From Adineta steineri (taxonomy: Eukaryota; Rotifera; Eurotatoria; Adinetida; Adinetidae): a stretch of 64,000 nucleotides of DNA. The position numbers and the translations under genes were made by a program. The notes below the pieces were generated by a model. It worked only from the letters and a program-made list of their open reading frames with translations, searched no databases and was not told where the DNA came from. The stretch is taken from NCBI GenBank assembly GCA_905250115.1, contig CAJNOI010000006.1, forward strand, positions 50,803-114,802, given 5' to 3'. Every line of letters starts with the position of its first letter. Within the stretch, counting starts at the first letter, position 1. Below are positions 41,095-52,470 of the stretch, in pieces.

Positions 41095-42232
41095 TTATGT
41101 AAAACTAGAACTAAAATAGATTCCACGTGATAGAAATGAAACAAGTTGTTTCTGAGTTGGATATTCAAAAAGTCTATCATACATGCCGGGACCAGGTATT
41201 TTTCTTATTTTTCTAGGAAATCGATCGGTACCACTTCGAAATGAGGATGTTATTACTGGACCAGTCGAAGTATTTGTTTGATGGTCGTGATCACTGGGTG
41301 TTGAATTAATTTTCTAGATTAAAATTAAAGTGTATATAAAAAGAAATATCATTATAGAAGAACTTACTGGAAGAAAAAATTTTTCTTTAGATTTTGATTT
41401 AAAAGAATTATGTCTATAACAATCATAAAAAGAAAGAAAATTATTGATAATGACATAGATTCATATTATTATTATTATCTTAACCTGGATGTTTCAGTAG
41501 AAGCATGCACTGTCGGACGATGTCGTGTTTCATGCAACCTGGATGTAACATGCGTATCCTATGAAAATGAATTAAAGTTATTAAAAAATAAGTAATATTC
41601 TCTTTAGACTCTAAAGTACCTTATCATGATTAACCGACATAGCTTTTTGCATTATATCATATCGTTCGGATGTTTTAAAACCGTATATAAGTGGAAGTGT
41701 ACGCATACTAAAAGAAATTTTTATTATGATAATAATAAAATTAATAGATTATCTACCGTTCTGCAAAATATTCTACTAATTCAGCATCAGTTAATGATTC
41801 TTTCTCTTTAGCATCAATTAACTGTAAATCTGGTTGTTGTTCATCATTTTGAAAATCATGTGTTACAGTACGTGAAAGATTATCTTTAATAAATGTATTC
41901 AAATCAGTATCATATTCACCAGAATTTGGATCATCCTATATAAAATATCGTTGACATGAAAATATACAAATTATTTTTACTTTTATTGAATTAGACCACT
42001 CATTTTCATGATCAGTTGTTAAAGGTATCTGATCTTGTTTTTTATAATGTCTATGTTTTGTATGAGTATTCGTTGTAGGATCAACACGAAAGGCTTCTTT
42101 ACGAGTTAGAGTTCGTCGTTTTTCAGTTGTTTCTGTAGTCGATTTAGATTCTGTTCCATAATCAATGTCTGGCCTTTTAAGCTCTCGGTTATTATGTTCT
42201 AATAATGCTGCTGATGTTGCACCGTCTTTCAT
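41095..42232 (-). CDS. PGPGxY (SHIPPO-type) protein, probably ciliary/axonemal
   Basis: Six exons on the minus strand (42232-41981, 41935-41757, 41707-41620, 41558-41485, 41413-41368, 41313-41095) give 285 aa with every phase matching. The first third is charged and disordered. A conserved-looking helical block follows: LTDAELVEYFAERMRTLPLI, then YGFKTSERYDIMQKAMSVNH. The C-terminal exon has SSFRSGTDRFP and IPGPGMYDRLFEYP. The PGPGxY motif is typical of SHIPPO/STPG/CIMAP-type proteins of sperm tails and cilia, several of which are microtubule inner proteins. I infer an axonemal role. It is not assigned to a named orthologue. Rotifers are heavily ciliated, so such a gene is expected. An 11-bp direct repeat (AACCTGGATGT) occurs at both ends of exon 4 (41482 and 41537), spanning its donor. 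Confidence 0.72.
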
Positions 42233-45200
42233 GATGTTTTTGGATGAAAATCAGGTAGAAAACATTTGAACAATTGCAAATTGCAATATATTTTGTTATT
42301 CTTTAGGGCTACTCAAGTTGTTGTTTTCTCTAACGAGAAAAATGCTAAAAGCTATTCTTATGCATTGTCGTTCTTTGTAATCGTCACACGCACATATACG
42401 AAATGTAAAAAGAATATATATATAAAAAAAAAAAGTAATGAAATTATGTGACATAGTAGAAGAACAAGAAAAAAAATATGTTTCAATAATACAAAAAGAG
42501 AACGACATAGAATTATGATTGATAGACCAACTTGTATATATACAAAACATGGGAAAATTGGTTAAATCAAAGTGGAAAATTAAGAAATAAAGAAAGAAGG
42601 CTCGTATGTCACGTAATATTTAGAACAGAATTGTTTATGTTAATACGTAGAATATAGAAACAGAAAAATATTTTTTTTTCAAGTAAGTGAGAAAACAAAT
42701 TGAAGGACATCATCATTTTCTATTGTTAGAAAATCAATGATTGAACAAGCACGCATCTTTATAAATTTCATGTACATTTTATTTTATATATAATTTTCAT
42801 TAATGAATAATCAAATGTTTCAACAAGCGGTAGTATTCAATTTTTTGATTATATAGTCTAATCACATATTCAAGTCTTTAGAGAAAAAGACAATTGACTT
42901 GAGTAATGAAATTCTCTCACTATCACATCATGAACAATCATAATGTAAAACAAGATAATAATTTGTCAAATGTTATTTCTTTTAAATAGATAGATATATC
43001 CAGATGTAGATTTGTATTCGTTTGAATGATATGATAAGTCACCGCAAAATAAAAAGAAGATGAATTATTAATCGGTTTTCTTTTTTTCAAAATCAAATCG
43101 AGACAATAAGATAAAAGAAAACAACTATAGAATTTAATCATCGTTAACCCTTCATGTTGATGGAATAGAATATATATATATATATATTTATAGACAAAAT
43201 GAATGTCTGCGATTGTGTAAGGTGCTTGGATATATGATTATATCGAAAGTTAGATGATGTCGGCGGCATATATTATTCAAAAAAAGAAATAGATAGTTGG
43301 CTCTTTTACATTGACGATGACAACGTTTGTTTTCAAGCAGGTAGTTAGAATATACAGGGGGTCTACCGTCTTTTGAAGATCATAAGTACGTCATGATGTA
43401 AGCAACGGAAGCCTTCGTGTTATTCTTAAATTAACTTTTAAATATATGAAACAAGCATAAAGTTTCATACTGTGACTAATGTAATCAGATAGCTTGATAT
43501 ATATGTGCATATATATTATTGAGTATCTATCATCATACATAAACAAACCAATGGAGATCACTTGAAAACAATCAATTACATTGTCTTTTTGACTATAAAT
43601 AAAGATTTTCTTTTCGTTTCATATGAATAAATTTTTTGTTTTTAAAATAAGAGAAAAAAAAGAACTTTTCGTTTATCAACCTGTTTTCAATTAAAATATA
43701 TATATATGAAGAAATTTTTCTATGGAATACAATCTGCTTGATTGACTATAGCAAAAAGAAATAAAATTTCGATACGATCAAATTCAGTGAAACATGATGC
43801 AATATGTATGTGTTGCTGTGTGCTTGATTGAAATCTTTAGCACATCACTTGTCATATCTTCTTACGTCGATTGATAGTGTTACTGTTGCTGCATAAATTT
43901 AAATTTGAGCTAAGCCTGATCTTATAAATATATTTTTTTAAACACAACAATAACTGATTCTGATCAGGCGCATCTAATCTTTTAACAAGTTTTACTCATC
44001 GTCTTCTGATGTTTGATGAATGTTTCCGAAAAATAAAATGAAAACTTTAATCAAATGGAAATGTGTCATTTAATTCAATGAATTTTTTTTTCTCTCAATG
44101 CAACACCACACCTGTTCAACTGTTTTTGGTGTAACTGTTTTATTCGTTCGTTGAAAAAAAGAAAAAGACAATTATCATTAATATCATCGATTGATTTGTC
44201 TTTTTTTTCCTATTCATCTAGTATATATATATAGAATAGATAAGAACTAGCATGTGTGATATGAAATGTGAACATTAATCGGACTCTTGTGTATGACTCC
44301 AAGGAGTCGTAAAAATGATCATTTTCTATATATATAGATATATATTGTCTATGTCATGAAAACAACTTATGTATCATAATCATTTGGTGAAGATGACTTT
44401 TCTTTCCGATAAGCATCAAAAACTCATCCAACACTTTCTAGTTTATTCCTCCACTCTCTCTCCCTCTCTCTCTCTGTCTTTCATTCTAATCATATATGTT
44501 GATTTGCTCTTTTACACACACGCACATATTAATGACTATTGTCGGTTTTTCGTTTCTCCTTTTTCTTTTTTCTTGTCGTTGAAAAGTAGTAAGAAGAATT
44601 CCCTAGTCTCGTTGATTTCTCCAAAGATATAAGAAAGAGAGAAAGACGCAATGAAAAAGCGTCTGATTGAGTGGAACAACGATCACACGTTCTATTCCTC
44701 TCTACACACATTCTCTTTTTACTATTCCCATGTTCTCTCCTTATATCATCGTATACAAAAGATGACGAAGCAAGCAAAAAGTCGGTCTTTGTATGCCGTT
44801 GTCGATGAAAAATGAGTTGGTAGTAAGGATGTTGATCATGATCATTTTCTTGGTACCAATCGGGGATTGGCTTGTGTTTCATCGTTTTTTCTTATTGGTT
44901 CGTTGTTATATCGCAAAAAGATATAGAAAGAAAGGAAGGAAAACACAACTTGTTTCTAACGAGGAGAAAAAAAACGACGACAACGATGAGAAAAGGATTT
45001 TCTCTACATCATTTTGACCTTTTCACGCTCTCGCCTTTTTCTCTCTCTCTCTCCTTCTCTCTCTTTCTCTCTCTCTCTTCTTGCGATCTACGAGGAAAAA
45101 CAGATTAATCGTTTCATTTTACAAATTCCCTTGTCTTTCTTCTTTAGTGCGGCGCAAGGTCTCGTAGGAGAGCTCGCACGCGTACTCTCCCGACTCGGCA

Positions 45201-45607
45201 ATCTCCCATTGGTACCCAAAGTCTCTCAATAAGAATAAAGAAAAAGTAGTAGAAATAACATTACGTGTCGTACGAGTGTGTATACTGACACAGAACATAA
45301 GGTACCGAATTAAAAATTCTTTTTAAAGTTCTATTTTCTAATCAATTAGATTAAATATCAATATATCATTGATATTTAAAAGATTTGAAAATTAAGAATA
45401 GTATAGATCTAATTTCAAGAAAAAAAGACAAGTTCCCTTGAGTGACGTATCATCGATATCTGTAGTTGATTATTTATTTATTTATTTTATTTCATATCCC
45501 TATTGGTCCATTTTAGATCGAAATAGATTTATTGGATCTTATTACGCATTAGATAGAAAAAAGAAGATAAAAAGATTGAAGGAAATTCTTCTTCTTTTAA
45601 TTGAACG
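42233..45607. other. 3.4-kb intergenic region, upstream of COE/EBF
   Basis: AT-rich with CT-rich tracts (44452-44476, 45034-45080) and TA runs (43170-43187). Probably promoter and 5' UTR of the COE gene and promoter of the minus-strand PGPGxY gene. The exception in base composition is 45146-45232, a short GC-rich block described separately. No protein gene supported. Confidence 0.5.
45146..45232. other. isolated GC-rich block with hairpin, upstream of COE/EBF
   Basis: An island of much higher GC and CpG than anything around it, after a CTTTAG acceptor-like tract. It contains GGAGAGCTCGCACGCG followed by TACTCTCC, so GGAGAG and CTCTCC can pair around a 12-nt loop. It could be a 5'-UTR exon of the COE gene, a conserved regulatory element or a structured RNA. 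It does not fold as a tRNA and has no tRNA box B. Confidence 0.35.
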
Positions 45608-48600
45608 GTGGCTCGACGTGACATAAATAATCGTCAAAGACGAATCGGTGCTTCTACTGGACTCGATCTTTGTTCTCAACCATCAAATCCATACGGTAAC
45701 TAATCTGTCTCAATAGACCAATAGAAAAAGAAGAAAATATTTTATGTCTACATGTCTATCATCTCATGAGACACTTACCTTATTCTAACGCTTTTTTCTT
45801 CTTGATACTATGTAGTTAGACATACAAATGTCTTAAATATTCTAGAATAAAAAAAAACTTCAAATTCTCCTGAGAGACACATGTATATATTTTTTATTCA
45901 TAGATCCATTTATGCAATCTCGTGGGGCACCATCAGGTTTTGGTAATCTCAAAGAAGAACCTTTAAGAGCTTCGTGGCCAGCAATGCTTGTCGATCCTAG
46001 TTGGTATGTAATATAATTTTTGTTTTTATGTTTTGAATATAAAATTAATTTGATTACTTTTTATTTGTTTATAGTTATCTCTATTCAACAATTGGTGTTG
46101 CTTCAGCACATTTTGAAAGACAACCACCAAATAATTTACGTAAAAGTAATTTTTTTCATTTTACTGTTGCTCTCTATGATCGAAGTGGTAAACCAATTGA
46201 AATTGAACGTACAGCATTTGTTGGTTTTGTTGAAAAAGAAATGGTAAGTACATAGATGAAGGTCATTTCTAGAAATCTATAATGTATATGATACTCATGT
46301 ATGAGTAGACATCAGCACCGCCTACAATGCCTATTGACCAGATGTTATATATGTGTACATATGAGTAGAAATAGAGCAAAGTATTGTGCTATTAACATAA
46401 TTTTTGCTATTTATACGCCTACATTAATGTAACGGGACACTTATAGAATATAAGCGTAGGTTGTACAAATTAATACCATTAAAGTCTATAATATTATTTC
46501 ATAATAATTAATGATAGACTTGATAAATATTATATTTTTCATAGTTAGAAAAAAACTTTTTTTTTGTCATCTATATTTAAATTATACTGAATATATATTT
46601 TGAAGAACGAACATTAATTCAAAACATAACCATAAAAACATTGAAAATATTTTTAATATCAGAAATTTGAACTTTATTTTTACTGATTTTATATTCTAAA
46701 AATGATTATGATTATCACTTGCTATTATCATATTTCTATTTTCCATATGTGTATGATTGCACATAAAACAGGCAGCGATTGTAATCACGCGATAGTTTCT
46801 ATATCAAGATGTTCACTTTTTTACGCGTCACAGTTCTATAACTCATCGACAAGTTATTTTTCTTCCATGTGTATATATTACTGTTTTCTTGTGATCATTC
46901 AACCGTTCTTTAAAACTCTGCACAGCTGTAATTGAGAACTGTCAGAATAGAGAGACCGCACACCCATGAACATATGTCACTATTTTTATATTTTATTTCT
47001 AGGAAACTGATGGTTTACGTACAAATAATGGTATTCATTACCGACTCAATCTATACTATCCAGCAAGTAAGAATTCACATTTGATTAATTAATCAAAAGA
47101 AAATATAATAATTTCTTCTTTTTCTTTCAGTTAATTATCGACATGAACAAGATATATATGTTCGAATGATTGATTCTGCTTCGAAACAAGTAAATATTTT
47201 AAATATAGAAAAAAAAATGAAGATTTAATTTAAAAATATCTTTTTAGCCAATTATCTATGAAGGTCAAGATAAAAATCCTGAAATGTGTCGTGTTCTATT
47301 AACTCATGAAGTAATGTGTAGTCGTTGTTGTGACAAAAAATCATGTGGTAATCGAAATGAAACACCATCAGATCCGGTCGTTGTTGAACGGTAATAGAAA
47401 AAAAAAACTTTGTTAATACTACATTCCTATTAGTTTCTTATCATTTTATATAAATATTTAGAATAATAAGGCGTGGTTATACGAGATAAGAAATAGAACT
47501 TTCCCTAGATATATTTAAATAATTAAGTATATACTTATCAAGTCTTTATTTAAAAATAGAAAGAAAGAAAGATAATAGTAATAACAATAACAAAAGAAAA
47601 CAATCTATTGATGATGAGACCGTATGTTCGTTTAAAAATAGTAGTGCGTAATCGAACCTAATCATAAATTAGCTTCTCTCTCTTCTGTTTCCATATGTGC
47701 GCACTTATTCATCTTATTCTTTTTGTTGTTACTAATTGCAAATGACAGTAAACGGCTGTTTGTCCCTTGAGTCGACAACGTATGCCTATCGAAATTAATT
47801 TTTTTTGTTGTTATTACTAGGAAGTTAATCTTTTTCTCTTTCTCTCGTTCACATATTTCTATTTCTCTAGTGATGTTATTGAAATTGACACTCATGTTTT
47901 TCTTTATTTCAATTGTTTTTCAATTTCACATTAAGCACATGCCAATAAAATAAATTCAACTGCTAAAAATAAAGGAATTTCTAGTTTTTTTTTCCAATCA
48001 TCTAAGTGCATCAAGCGAATAGTATGTGATGACTGATTACAAATTCTTTTGCCTCATTACAAATGATGTTTTTTTCTCTTCTTCTTCTTCTTCATCTTCT
48101 TCTACCTGTCATTTCCTTTATTTTGTCTTTTCCTCTCTTTTTTTGTGCTTGTCAATGGACCTATATAGACTTGAACAGGAGGTGATCAACAAGCTGTTGT
48201 GTGCAAAATGAAATATAAAGAAAGCTAAAGTCAGGCGATCATCTCTTCCTCTCAACAATGAAGTGTGAAGAAAGATTAGTTGACATGCGACGCATGCGTT
48301 TTTGATAATAAATTAAATTTCCTCTTTTTTTTTACAGGTTTTTTCTTAAATTCTTCCTTAAATGTAATCAAAATTGTTTGAAAAATGCGGGTAATCCACG
48401 TGATATGCGTCGGTTTCAAGTATGATTAAAAACAAATATAATAAAAGAAAAATCTCAAAAAATATATATTTCTAGGTGGTTTTATCAACAACGATTAGTC
48501 TTGAAGCACCATTATTGGCTGTATCAGAAAATATGTTTGTTCATAATAATTCAAAACATGGAAGACGAACACGACGGCTCGATCCTATCGACGGAGGTGC

Positions 48601-49692
48601 GTCCGTCTCAGACTCCGATATGGGTCAGTTTTTTCTAATATCTTGTCATTCATATGAATAAGATTTTGAGAGAAAAGTATATTCTTTCTAGGAAGAAACC
48701 GGACATATCAAGTTCCTTTGACTTGAATAAAAGTAACTGGATTTTTTTTGTTTTTCAGAATCACTTATTCCAACACCAGTTATTAAACATATTCAACCTA
48801 ATGAAGGTTGGGTGGTCGGTGGACAAGCAGTTCTTATACTTGGTGAAAACTTTTTTGATGGTCTTCAAGTTATATTTAATACAACGGTTGTTTACAGTGA
48901 AGTATGTTGATAATAAATATTTCGATTAGAATACATTTTATTTTATTCAATAGATTCTTACACCAGGCGCTATTCGTGTACATACACCATCACGACATAG
49001 TCCAGGAGTAGTTGATGTAACACTTTCTTATAAAGGCAAACAACTGTGTCGAGATTGTCCTGGTCGTTTTACTTATATAAGTAAATAAACTTTAAAAACT
49101 TTTTTTCTTAATGTATAAATTATTTATTTTATTAGCAATGCAAGATCCAAATATTGATTATACATTACAACGTCTATCTAAAATGATACCAAAACATGCT
49201 GATGATCCTGATCGTTTATCAAAAGTAAGCAAAAGAAAAAGAAAGTTTTTATTAATATTATAAAATTCGATTATTTTTAAGGAAACCATTCTTAAACGTA
49301 CAGCTGATTTACTTGAACAATGTTATACAATGTCAGGCAATCCACATCATTTTGCACTTCCAACACCACCAAGTGATCATGAAAATGATTCAAGTATGTA
49401 TTTTCTTGTTATAATTTGAAGAACATATATATATATATAAACATATGTGCGATATATCTATTCTTTTGTTAATCTTTTTTCAGCTTATTACATGTCATCA
49501 TTAGAAGGTATATGAGAGAATGAATGAATGCATAGAAATTGTGGGAAATATGCTATTTGCTTGTCATGTGATATGTCTTTTTTTTCCTTATTTTAATCTA
49601 TACAAAATGATTTGATTGAAAAATACTAATCTAGTCATGCATGAGCGTCTTGTGTTTTCATTTTTTGATTAAGGATAGAAGTTTAAGTAAAA

Positions 49693-49724
<32 letters not shown>

Positions 49725-50130
49725 ATCTATTTTTGTAAGTTAATCGAATAAATTTTACTTTTATCATTTAGGTTACTCACGAAATCAAGCAGCACCTATG
49801 TCTCCACGTAGTTATAGTGCTTATAGCAATGCATATGGATCATCTGCATCATCTTATGCTGTACCATCTCCTGGTTTTTTAAACGGTTAGTTTCTATTAA
49901 TTTGTATTGTCTGATGTTTGGCATGTGTGTATGTGTGTGTAGTTAATCGTCAAAATGGTTTGCCCTTCGTATGTCATACTGCACTCAAGCAACATTATCA
50001 TCAATCGTATGATAGTGCTTTTAAATCACCTGTATCAATTGATTCTATTCATCAACCAACAGCATTAACCAATTGGAATAGTTTATTGATCAATTCACAT
50101 TCCAATTCATCTTCGTCGACTTGTTCATAA
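45608..50130 (+). CDS. EBF: COE/EBF (Collier/Olf-1/EBF) transcription factor
   Basis: Developmental transcription factor of the COE family (neurons and muscle in animals), binding DNA as a dimer. Exons: upstream segment ending 45695, 45904-46003, 46075-46243, 47003-47066, 47131-47189, 47248-47390, 48338-48419, 48476-48623, 48759-48901, 48954-49080, 49136-49224, 49282-49393, 49484-49507 (24 nt), 49772-49885 and 49943-50130. NLKEEPL and [21 protein letters not shown] open the DNA-binding domain. The COE zinc knuckle is [39 protein letters not shown] and [17 protein letters not shown] are nearly invariant. The IPT/TIG domain starts at [14 protein letters not shown], and a single helix of the HLH ([13 protein letters not shown]) follows. 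From Met at 45912 it is 517 aa. The open frame continues upstream to an in-frame TGA at 45602 without an ATG, so the true start is unresolved. Confidence 0.94.
46244..48337. other. two long introns of COE/EBF
   Basis: Introns 46244-47002 and 47391-48337 (apart from the exons at 47003-47390) are far longer than the normal ~55 nt here. They show no coding signal and hold AT-rich sequence and a CTTCTTCTT tract at about 48075. Long introns in developmental regulators often house enhancers; nothing specific was recognised. Confidence 0.35.
49697..49724. repeat. (TA)n microsatellite in a COE/EBF intron
   Basis: Uninterrupted TA dinucleotide run of about 28 bp in the intron before the exon at 49772. 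Confidence 0.9.
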
Positions 50131-50233
50131 ATGTATATAAAATAATTTCATAGATTGTTTTTTTTTATCTTGATGATTCATATCTTTCTTTTGTCAAATT
50201 CTTATTTCATTTCCTTTTTTTTTATCTATTTAG

Positions 50234-50373
50234 GAATGACTAATTTGATGTCATCAGCATTTAGTACTATTGGTCCATTTGGTTCTTTGAGTTCAGCATC
50301 GGTAGCAGCATCATCAGCATTAAATTCATCAAATGGAGTTACACCTTATGGACCACCTCCTACTAATAAATAA
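50234..50373 (+). CDS. EBF: alternative last exon of COE/EBF
   Basis: Exon after a CTATTTAG acceptor reading GMTNLMSSAFSTIGPFGS and ending TPYGPPPTNK. It requires one preceding base, and the donor at 49885 leaves one base (G), just as it does for the exon at 49943-50130. Since 49943-50130 ends in its own stop, the two are mutually exclusive last exons. This one is Ser/Ala/Gly/Pro-rich and looks more like the transactivating tail of known COE proteins; the isoform would be about 501 aa. Confidence 0.7.
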
Positions 50374-51112
50374 AACATACATCTATTCAGTTCGTTTTTT
50401 TCTTTTCTTCTACATCTATATTTATTTTCTCTCGTTTTTTTTGTCGTATTTGCGTACATCTAACTGTGTGTGTGTGTGGCTTTAATTATCAAAATGCAAT
50501 TCATTTACCTTTTTTTGTTTTCTGTGCACTTTTTAAAAAAGTATTGTACAAAGCAATAACGACACATACGCGCAGGTTTTGATTTGTTTGTGCGTGTACG
50601 GAACAATGCAAGAATGATAATATCCTTTTTTTTTTCTTTTTACCTTATTAATTAGTTTTTTCCCTTTCGTTGTATACACAAAAAAAACAATATGAATGAA
50701 ACAAACTACATATCGTACTTTTTAAAAAGTTCGTCTTCTTCTTCTAATATAACAAAACAGGTTTTCTTTTTATTTAATAATAAGATCATATGTACATGTA
50801 TGGAAAGAAAAATCATTGAACAGCCGGTATGAATCTATTTGCATGAATGACAATTAGCTTTCTATAGAAAAGACACAAATGAACTGTTATAGTGTGTCTT
50901 GATATTGTTATCACCCCCTATAGTCATTGATAGATCTTTTTTCCTTTAATCAAGCCTATTTGACTCTTCCTATAGTCGCTAAACAATGATCTATATTTAG
51001 TAATAGGATGTATGATGATGCGATTTCCATAAATAAAAAGACAAAGCTAACTGAATTTTATTCGCATACATGTATCCAGGCGCGCGCATATACTTTGAAC
51101 TAGTTTGATTAT

Positions 51113-51150
51113 CGACGATGACGATGACGACGACGACAACGACAGCGGCG
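51113..51150. repeat. GAC/GAT trinucleotide microsatellite
   Basis: Run of GATGACGATGACGACGACG type with imperfect units, in non-coding sequence. Confidence 0.8.
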
Positions 51151-51965
51151 ATGTATGAGTGCGTTAATGCAGACAGACGAAGACACGCGATGATTCTGGT
51201 CACTGTTCATTCATTGCTACTGTCCGACGATCTCATTTCATATTTATAATATTAATTTATGAGCAGGCATTGGAAAATCTCCGGAGAAATAAAAAAAAAG
51301 TTAAAAGAAAAAAAAAGCGAATTAAAAAATACAATGACAAGTCCAACGATCACTAGTCGCCTATATATTTTTGTAACTCATTGACAGATGGATGTTGTCA
51401 TATTAGTATAGCTATGAAAGACAGTTAGCAATACTGTGTATACCTCAATCGATCGATTGATCAATTGGACAACAGTGATAATTGACGATTGATGAAGCTG
51501 AAAGCGTGTGTCTACAAGCGAAACTAGACAGCCGGAAGCAATCGAGTAGTGGGCGGCGTTTAATAGATTAAATTTCCACTCAAGATGTGTTTTTTTGGAT
51601 ACATATATGTGTGTACATGTTAAAAGAAAAAGAAAAGACAAGTGGTGCGTTTGTCTTGTCAAGATGGTTGGCTTATGTAGTCAATATGTTGTTTTCATGC
51701 ATGAATGAATCTTTTCTACAAAAAAAAAATTATCAATTGATTTATGAAGCTAACATTGAATAAAAATCATATTTTTCACAATATAACATTAATCTAATTC
51801 ATCAATGAAAAAAATTATTTATTTTTTTCGAATAATACAGTTTTGGGTTAATTTTCTTTTCTACTAATTGATATTTCAGAAACAATAGAAACAATTATTC
51901 TTCACAAAATTAGTTCTTCTACAATAATGAATTGAGATATCTATAACATGATAGCGTTTATCAGT

Positions 51966-52470
51966 TCAATCGATACCATTAGATGATTCTAATTTAAATC
52001 GAACACGAACAGTTAGAATTAAATGACCAGATTGTTCATTGAAATTGAACCAGAATGGTTTTTTTTGAAAAAAAAACAGTTATGCTAGAAGGCAAACGCT
52101 GGTAAATTAAATTCTTAATTAAGATTAATGTCACAATAGATTCAAATTCTTTTTTCTAATGATTAATTTCCATTCAATATTTTTTTGAAAAATTCTCTGT
52201 CAATCGACACGTAATTGCAAATAATTGCGAGCGAGCACATCTCATTGTTGTATAATAATTTACGTACGATATTTTTTTTATAATAAAGTAAAATGGAATG
52301 AAATTATTTTGTACTTGAAAAAACTTACTATTCAATGATAATCACATAAAGTACATGACTAAATGTTACATATATAATTGATTTCCTCTGAGCTTCAGTT
52401 CCAACAACAATCAATTGAAGTCGTTTGCATTGTTGATTATTTTTACACCTGATATATAGTTGAATTTCGT
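51966..52470 (-). pseudogene. unassigned coding-like fragments (orphan exons or gene remnant)
   Basis: Two minus-strand pieces read like conserved protein. Piece A, about 52470-52328, includes INHEIQLYIRCKNNQQCKR followed by LQLIVVGTEAQRKSIIY; an acceptor ATATATCAG and a donor GTAACA bound a possible exon at about 52452-52373. Piece B, about 52060-51966, reads PFWFNFNEQSGHLILTV, then RVRFKLESSNGID and a TGA. Between them I find no exon chain that keeps the frame, and piece B is cut at its start by homopolymer runs of A and T. Either these are the last exons of a gene whose other exons I could not see, or a decayed copy. I do not recognise the family. Confidence 0.35.

Noticed and set aside
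44369..45232. Overlapping Ser/Leu/Phe-rich frames upstream of COE/EBF
   Set aside because: They come from CT-rich microsatellites; no conserved peptide and no splice pattern, apart from the unexplained GC-rich block reported separately.
45146..45232. tRNA or spliced-leader RNA gene
   Set aside because: No tRNA cloverleaf or box B, and no donor plus Sm-site arrangement that would support an SL RNA.
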